In this document: positions 57,951-64,000 of the stretch, in pieces
Position numbering within the stretch: the stretch's first letter is position 1
Layout of the letters: every line of letters starts with the position of its first letter
Assembly (NCBI GenBank): GCA_009760855.2
Contig: WPIO01000188.1
Coordinates: 62,001 to 126,000 of the forward strand
Length of the DNA stretch: 64,000 bases
Direction: 5' to 3'
Source of the DNA: Cristatella mucedo
Taxonomy: Eukaryota; Bryozoa; Phylactolaemata; Cristatellidae
Notes under the pieces: model-generated
What the model saw: the letters and a program-made list of their open reading frames with translations, nothing else
What the model was told of the DNA's origin: nothing
Database searches by the model: none
Program-made: the position numbers and the translations under genes

Positions 57951-59225
57951 GAACGATCCGGACAATACTAAACGGTATTGCAAACAGTTCAGAATTTTTG
58001 AAAGAATAGTGGGCTATCTTAATCCCCGTCTCAAATGTAGGGGCCCGTTATGCAGCACTAGTTCAACTGCAACAACGTTACGATGGCGAAGGGGTACAAA
58101 AGCCACGGACGTCAAGGCCAAGCTAATGCCTAAAACTGAATGTGTTGTGCATATTGCCATGCAATTGTTGCTTCATTACAAAGCTAAAATTCAAGTCAGT
58201 TCTTGTTTCATGGAACTTGAATATTGCTGGCAGTGCTGTGTAAGCATGTTTTCAGACTTACGCCCAGCAATGATCCATTACTGGATATTTTTTGCAGATC
58301 ACTGTCACAATACATCGTAAAAAGGTAAGTGCTATAAAACTACTAAGAAGACACTCGTCGTAAATAAGTTAACTCTTCTTATGCAAGCGTTTAAATAACA
58401 ATTGACACTTTCAATTTTACCAAGCCTTGTTTCCCAAGGATCAGTTACGCTCAAGGTCTTCCTCCGGAGACAAAGTTTTTGTTATAAAGATAGGCTTTAC
58501 TGTAAAACAGCCTCCGTGAACTGAAGAGTCATTACCACAAATGTGTTGTATGCACATTTGGGCTTGCATATTGCCAATAGACACGAGATAAAACAGACCA
58601 GTGGTGCCTAGCATTTGAAGCTCAAACGTGAACGGAAGAAAGAAGCAAGCAAGTCGAAGCAAGAAGCCACGGAATATACAAGAAACCTTTCTAAAGAGTT
58701 TCAAGCTGGCGAAAATGAAAAACCCGAAACAACTGAACATTTCTCAAAATCTTGGTTTAATAAGGATGCACAGTTGAGTATGGTAAAAGTAAACTTGAAG
58801 CAGACGACGGCCAATGACGCTTGAAACGAAGAAAATTAATAATCACTGAAAGCAAAAAGCTAGAGAAACCAACACGATGCCACGTGAAAGCTTCGTGAAA
58901 CCAAATACTTTGCTATGTTAACACGATGAAAGTCGTATTTGGACTAATAGGGTGAGAGCGTCCCAGCAACACATCACTATAAGAAGTTTACGAAAAATTT
59001 CCTATAGCTGACCTGGACTAATAATGGCTACCACAGGTTTGACCGAACGTTGTTATATAGGTCATTAGGGAGGAACTATGAACTGAGCTAGTACGAAAAT
59101 GACTAAAAGTTTCTCAGAACACAGACTGCTTTGTTGAAAACGGTGATCAAACCGTGAGCAAGAAACCTTAAAGTATCAATTCGCAATTGGGAAGAAGTTA
59201 GTGTGATCTGCTAGTCAACTCACCA

Positions 59226-59329
59226 TTAAACAGTAAGGAAATTACGTTTATTTTTGGTCTATTTTGATGTCTTCCCAAATTCACGATTGTCAGCTGCATT
59301 AGCAAACGAGTTAAGCCAGCCAAACAAAC
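59226..59329 (-). pseudogene. Candidate last exon, module L (copy 3), with stop
   Basis: TTCTTGCAG acceptor and 104 nt to TAA, with LNSFANAADNREFGKTSK followed by an in-frame TAG; the frame otherwise ends FLTV. The preceding small exon (about 59,370-59,439) has lost its AG acceptor (TTAA). Confidence 0.4.
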
Positions 59330-59960
59330 CTGCAAGAAGCTATTTATCAATGCAAGCACACCCTCTTACGTTTAGGTTTTTTCCACACGGATAGAAACGG
59401 AGACAAACTTTTCAAAGGTGGTGAAATAGACAGCTATTTTAAGGCACGCAGAGTTTTTTGAAAAACAAAGAACGGCGTGAGGTCTTTAATTGAGTTATCC
59501 GCTGCATCGTGCGCTTGGTTCTCAAAACATGCCATACCTTTATCGCCAAGAGATTTCATAGCTTCGAAGGGAGACTATATTTTATACCTCTTGAGATTAT
59601 TTTCATTTATCATTTGCTAGTGATTCTCTCCTGATGTCACACCAAGCAGATGCCAAACTTAGTATCCTATCTGTCTCCAAAAATTCAAAGTGGATTCCTT
59701 GGTAAATTTTTATCAACAGTTGGAGACAGGCTACTCTTTGGTATACTGCACGACTTGATCAAGAACGTTCTCTTAGACTCGATTATAAATTTAGAAAACC
59801 ACTAGAAATTGCTTTACTCACGAGTTACGTCGATGACGACTTGGCCAACAACACAGCCGTAGTGAGATATTGTTCGTAAGGTTTACTTTTTATATGTGCC
59901 CAAGACATTTTAGCAAGTATTGATCTCTTCCTGAGCTAACACGATTGTGATACTATGTCA

Positions 59961-60109
59961 TTACGAGGCTGCAAGTCGTACTGCTCCGAAAAAGCAACAA
60001 TCACGTCTGGTCAATTGAACAAGCTGGTTCATTCCAGCGTTAAACTTGCTCGCCTCGGCGAAGATCTGGCTGAAGTCGTAGGCTAGAGTCACGAGGCATG
60101 TGTAAACGC
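59961..60109 (-). pseudogene. Candidate exon, module L, 149 nt (copy 3)
   Basis: CTGCCTTCAG acceptor, then an open frame beginning GVYTCLVTLAYDFSQ and ending AVRLAAS*. This is the copy with the best acceptor. Its partners are broken, so the whole gene is probably dead in this unit. Confidence 0.4.
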
Positions 60110-60299
60110 CTGAAGGCAGAATAGTTATTCTCGATGCTAATAAACAAGTTAAGTTTATGTTTCTCTACAGATAAAAAAATACCCTATTGAAATGGCAACA
60201 CAATTTGGCAAACCTCGAAAACTAGACCCGAATCCTAACGGGCCTTTTACATGCAATTCATGATTCCAAAGATATCATGCTTTGAAATCAATTAAGAAC

Positions 60300-61475
60300 A
60301 GCGGTATTTTATTTGCGAGACACACTCTTTCGTGTAAATAAGTGAAGGCATCATCAGTCATCCCGGTCGAACGTGGCTCTGCAGCAGGTGTAATATTGGG
60401 GACTTTTACAGCTATTTACTAGGCAATAAATTTTACCGGTGGTCATTTGGTTCATCTCGTTAAGAATACAAGTGAAAAACTTCAAGGAAGAGGTGATGCT
60501 GGAAACCCATAAAACTTTATGTTCAACTCTAACTTTCTGGCTGTGTTACCAATATGGTAAAGCATGTCAAGCAATGTTTAGCAAGTACGGATAAGACTGT
60601 ACAATACTAAGATTAACTTCGAACAGTTCATTTTGACGTCAACCATATTCCAATAGAGTTTTAAGCCTTCCAGAAAACTTGTGAAATGTATTACTAAAAG
60701 ATGCAAAAGGAGACGTTAATTTTAGACATTTACCGTTTGTTGGAGAATGGGCAAAATTAAACTGATGCCTAGAAAGCAATGGCAAATGTCTGTTTCGCAG
60801 CAGAGAATCATGTGGACTATGAATGACTGCACAGACTCTCTTTAACAAAATATTAAAACTAGATTATCTGCCCAACCTATGTTGATTTACATTTTGGCCA
60901 CACATTGGAAGTTGAACTGCTTTTGAATAAACTTGACAATAACGAGCTTCACCAGAAATTTATAGTTCCTGGATGTCTTCATTTTTCGCTCCATTTTCAC
61001 GCACTGGAAACCGTGTATTGTATTGTCAATTGTGGAGTAGATGTTTTCCTCTTCTAAGAGTTGTCATGCTACTTCTTCTGAGAACAGTAGCATCTGTGGC
61101 CCGTTGTAAAGGTTCTGTAGTAAACATAAGATTGTCCAGTCTTTAATGACAGCTTCAATGGGTTGAGATTGTCTCTTTTCTTCCACCTTAGTAAGCGAAG
61201 GCAAAAAGAACACTGAAAACTGATTGTAAAACTAATTGCTATAGATGGGTTTCCACCGATTGATTACAGAAAATACGACCTAATTCAAAGTTGTGATAGC
61301 TAACGTTTACCTGCACTACAGGACACTATATCTTTGTGCCTCGAAACAGTTGCTGGCGAGCGTTTTTTCATGGTTTGCCACAATTGTGAAGCTCCTAAAT
61401 CGAATTTAAGTTCTCTGAGGATGATTTGTCAAATGCATAATTTTTACTATTAGTATTAGTATTAATATTCTTTGC
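60300..61475. repeat. Unit module M, copy 3
   Basis: Complete copy with the old L2 tail at about 61,395-61,475 (GAAGCTCCTAAATCGAATTTAAG to ATTAATATT). No other feature besides the decayed exon. Confidence 0.65.
60866..61212 (-). pseudogene. Decayed - strand protein-like exon, module M (copy 3)
   Basis: TTTTCAG acceptor, then VEEKRQSQPIEAVIKDWTI, a frameshift, TVLRRSSMTTLRRGKHLLHN, stop, QYNTRFPVRENGAKNEDIQ, stop, and YCQVYSKAVQLP. The lesions differ from those in the other copies, so decay was at least partly independent. Confidence 0.4.
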
Positions 61476-61840
61476 TGGAGCTATTTCGTAATAAAAATCT
61501 TAACGAGGTGAGCTGAGAGGTCACAGTTCACCACTGTCCAGCCGCCACGATAACTGGGACGAAGTACAGACGATATTAAGAGATCTCATTCCGGCAAGTA
61601 ACCATTTCCCAACAAGGTCGAGTGTGTTACAGTATTTGGGAGCTGCAGATAAATTCCATATGCCATAATTGACACCGACAATGACTGTGGCTAAAGAACT
61701 GAATAGCTTAAATTAAAATCTGAGTTAGGGATTTATTTTACGCTCTCATCGCCCTGCTTTCGTATTCGTGTAGCAACAGCTGTAGGTTGTGACATAATCG
61801 GTTACTGGCACTTGCGTTTGACTTAAAGTGCAAAAACTTG
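61476..61840. repeat. Unit modules N and start of O, copy 3
   Basis: N matches 47,600-47,800 (AAGTACAGACGATATTAAGAG). O is cut at about 61,840 after TTGACTTAAAGTGCAAAAACT; the rest of O and any peptide gene of this unit are absent. Confidence 0.65.
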
Positions 61841-62415
61841 GCTGTCAACTAATTTTGTTAAAAAACAATAGTAATAGCTACTTCAACAGCTCCTTGCATT
61901 TAGCGAAAGAAGACCCTTTTAGGCTAGCATCACCAATTGCAATGGCAATAAAGGTTCTACTACGGCAAGATTCAAACTTATAACGTTGAGACCGCTGTCA
62001 TGAAAAACAGCCACCATACCTCGTGAGCGATCGTCACACCTCAAACGTATGGACATGTTTTTTGTGATTCACAACATTTGGACCTTCAGCTTTGACCATA
62101 GTGGACTAGCCCAATGCAAAATATATAATAGCCAAACATTAAGGTTAGGAGGTTACCTGTTTCCCTAAGCCCTTATCAGAGTGTATGTCAATGTTCAAAG
62201 CAACTAATGGACTGTACAGCACCAGAGCTGATTTTTTTCGGATCGCGGTGGCATGACAAAAGGATACTAATAGTATGGAAGGAAGTTTAGGTGAATGTCT
62301 GTGCAGTGAATTGGTATATTTACGTTTTTTGATCTGCATACTGACAATTGTTCACAATTTGATTTCATAAGATCACTTATTCCGTTCTAGAGATTTTTAA
62401 AGGCAGGTGGCAGCC
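61841..62415. repeat. Unit module I, copy 5, with old SINE
   Basis: Begins in mid-module at CAACTAATTTTGTTAAAAAAC, equivalent to 25,630. The old - strand SINE is at about 61,875-62,045. No gene seen. Confidence 0.7.
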
Positions 62416-62592
62416 ACCACTCACAGTTGAATCAATGCCAGTGCATTGTTGGGTAGCTATGTGGGAAGCTAGTTCCCAGTATGCCACTATTCAGATCTTC
62501 CCACATCTGCTTAGATCTAACAAGGCATTCCAATAAAGTATGATTGCGAAAACCTCCACACTGCAACTTCGGCCACGTTTGTTCAGCGATAA
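62416..62592. repeat. Unit module J, copy 4 (first part)
   Basis: TCACAGTTGAATCAATGCC to CAGCGATAACT, then interrupted by LINE-B. The rest follows at 62,896. Confidence 0.7.
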
Positions 62593-62895
62593 CTAATGTA
62601 ACGTAATGTCATGTAATATATCTCCGTCTGTAACCCCACAAAGTCATGAAGACCATGTGGGTACACAGGAGAGTTTTGTATATCACACTCACAACCTTAG
62701 CGGCTTTCGATACGTATTCCGTAGCCAAATAACTTAGTCTCACTCAACAAATAAAAAGTGGGAAGCATAGCAGAGTCAGCAGAGTAGTTAAGATAGTGAG
62801 TAGCATAGAAGTAGCAGCTCAGGACATCTGAAAACGGTGTACCATAGTCGGCAGTAAGATAGTAGTTGTCGTTGCTTAAGGAAGCTGCTCATACA
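62593..62895 (-). mobile_element. LINE-B, 5'-truncated, young
   Basis: On the - strand it runs from CTGAGCTGCTACTTC-type text through VGYRI-like codons and ACCCACATGGTCTTCATGAC to GAGATATATTACATGACATT at the low end. Inserted in module J of this unit only. Confidence 0.88.
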
Positions 62896-63343
62896 CTCAC
62901 TATGAAATATCGGTATTGTTGTAAACCAAGTTAGCAACTATACTAAGCGGAGTTTTCCTTTCGAAATTGAACGAGGTGACATATGGGTAGCATCGCATGA
63001 TAAGTATTTGCAAGGAGAACTTGTCGCGAGTAGTCGCTTTATTTCTAGCCACCAGTGTAGCACAGACTGAGAATTGTGATTGAAAAGGTGATAATGCATC
63101 AATTATATTCAGAAAATCAGTGAATTCCCAATACAAATTCCTAAAATTTGCAGAAATTATAGCACAGATATATTATCACAGTTGTTTATTCCTCGCGCAT
63201 TAGAATGACGGATGGAATTGCTGAAATAATTCAGTCATAAATACTGCATACAATCCAGGCTACCTCTCTAAACCTGCCAGAAAAGGAATGTTACTCATAA
63301 ATGTGCCCGGCCGCCTTGGAAGTCCTACCACCAAATTGAGACT

Positions 63344-63344
<1 letters not shown>
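62896..63344. repeat. Unit module J, copy 4 (second part)
   Basis: Resumes at CACTATGAAATATCGGTATTG and runs to CCACCAAATTGAGACTGAAG just before the GA tract. No gene seen. Confidence 0.7.
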
Positions 63345-63381
<37 letters not shown>

Positions 63382-63438
63382 AGAGACAGGCAGAGAGACA
63401 GACAGATAGACATAAACACACACACACACACACACACT

Positions 63439-63504
<66 letters not shown>
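63345..63504. repeat. Compound (GA)n-(CA)n-(GA)n microsatellite
   Basis: GA at 63,345-63,377, CA at about 63,418-63,437, and GA again to 63,504. Leu/Ser frames on the - strand are artefacts. Confidence 0.95.
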
Positions 63505-63510
<6 letters not shown>

Positions 63511-64000
63511 GAATGAGGACGCTGCAGAAAAAGAACGCGATGCACTCAATTACATTTTGTGGAAATCCTTGCTCTGTAAAATGTAGTTCTCAAAGCAAAG
63601 TTTTTGTTAAAATACGCTTGCGAGATATATTGTGAACTGAGTTATTCGAATGATGCCAAATACTGCAACGATTTTTCACAAATAACCGCTTATGATTGCT
63701 GGAAAATCTGGGATCGGGGAAAATCTTTTTGAATATTTCATAGGTCGTGAATAAGTTGGAAAGCCTTGCTAAAGAAAGATAGAGTGGAAGTTTTTATTTG
63801 GCACTGACGTAAATCTCCCGAAATTTACTGGGTGAGTAATTCTGCAATCAAGATCTATTTTGACTTGGAATTCAAAGATAATTTATTGGAAGGTGAAACT
63901 AAAATGGTCTTTCCCTGGCCATTGATCTGAATTATAGTACAAGGATACATTAAACTTTTAATATACACGTCACTGTTCCCCTCGGCCAAATACCTACCCC
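63505..64000. repeat. Unit module K, copy 5 (cut by window end)
   Basis: Collinear with 27,640-28,170, including GGAAAATCTGGGATCGGGG and CACTGTTCCCCTCGGCC. No gene seen. Confidence 0.7.

Larger units (their letters stand above)
57950..60300. repeat. Unit module L, copy 3
   Basis: Complete copy. A lysine-rich + strand frame (58,615-58,824) is open only here: at 11,970 and 44,800 the aligned DNA has other frames or stops. Confidence 0.65.

Noticed and set aside
57856-58320. 154-residue + strand frame across the K/L border
   Set aside because: Counterparts near 11.2 kb and 44.1 kb are broken, substitutions show no codon pattern, and no domain is visible.
58615-58824. Lys/Glu-rich 69-residue frame
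   Set aside because: The aligned DNA at about 11,970 and 44,790 gives other frames with stops; no conservation of this reading.

Overview
This is a eukaryotic, almost certainly metazoan, nuclear window: A/T-rich, no operons, GT-AG introns, many degraded LINE and SINE copies, long (GA)n and (TA)n microsatellites, and only one kind of convincing gene. I cannot name the species. The repeat content (an L2/CR1-clade LINE with an (ATT)n tail and tRNA-derived SINEs) and a cysteine-rich secreted peptide fit an invertebrate animal.

The main fact is that the window is a mosaic tandem array of one ancestral unit of roughly 16 kb before insertions. I label its modules in order: A (peptide gene), B (its 3' UTR exon), C, D, E, F, G, H, I, J, K, L, M, N, O. 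Reading the window: 1-17,944 = D to O; 17,945-about 28,540 = A to K; about 28,560-31,584 = E/F to G; 31,585-49,619 = C to O; 49,620-about 61,840 = A to O with part of I and all of J missing; about 61,845-64,000 = I to K. The four segment joins, at about 28.54, 31.58, 49.6 (regular) and 61.84 kb, show that units were lost and gained by recombination. One recombinant has lost the peptide gene.

Two paralogous genes on the + strand (17,945-18,384 and 49,620-50,067) encode 84- and 87-residue pre-pro-peptides: signal peptide, acidic pro-region, then a six-cysteine domain with identical spacing C-X6-C-X6-C-X11-C-X5-CC. The layout resembles defensin-like host-defence or venom-type peptides. The domain has changed by amino-acid replacement far more than by silent change. 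Each gene has a 130-nt first exon, an intron of about 185 nt, a second exon with the cysteine domain, and probably a separate 3' UTR exon about 0.6 kb downstream.

A second, weaker gene candidate lies on the - strand of modules L and M in all three copies of those modules. Two short exon-like blocks keep exactly the same length (149 and 104 nt) in all copies despite much substitution. At least two copies also carry stops or frameshifts, so it may now be a pseudogene.

Everything else is transposable-element debris or unit DNA without recognisable function. Two LINE families dominate. L2-like copies end in (ATT)n; there is one near full-length but inactivated copy at 35,098-38,721, one internally deleted copy at 40,196-41,387 and many 5'-truncated tails. 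A second family, here called LINE-B, ends in (CATTA)n. Old copies sit at the same place in every unit and predate the duplication; young copies occur in single units and date after it. The first unit also holds a 3.5-kb private block (1,785-5,275) with a degenerate telomere-like repeat and a CpG-rich stretch. Identities and codon counts quoted are hand counts from reading, not program output.
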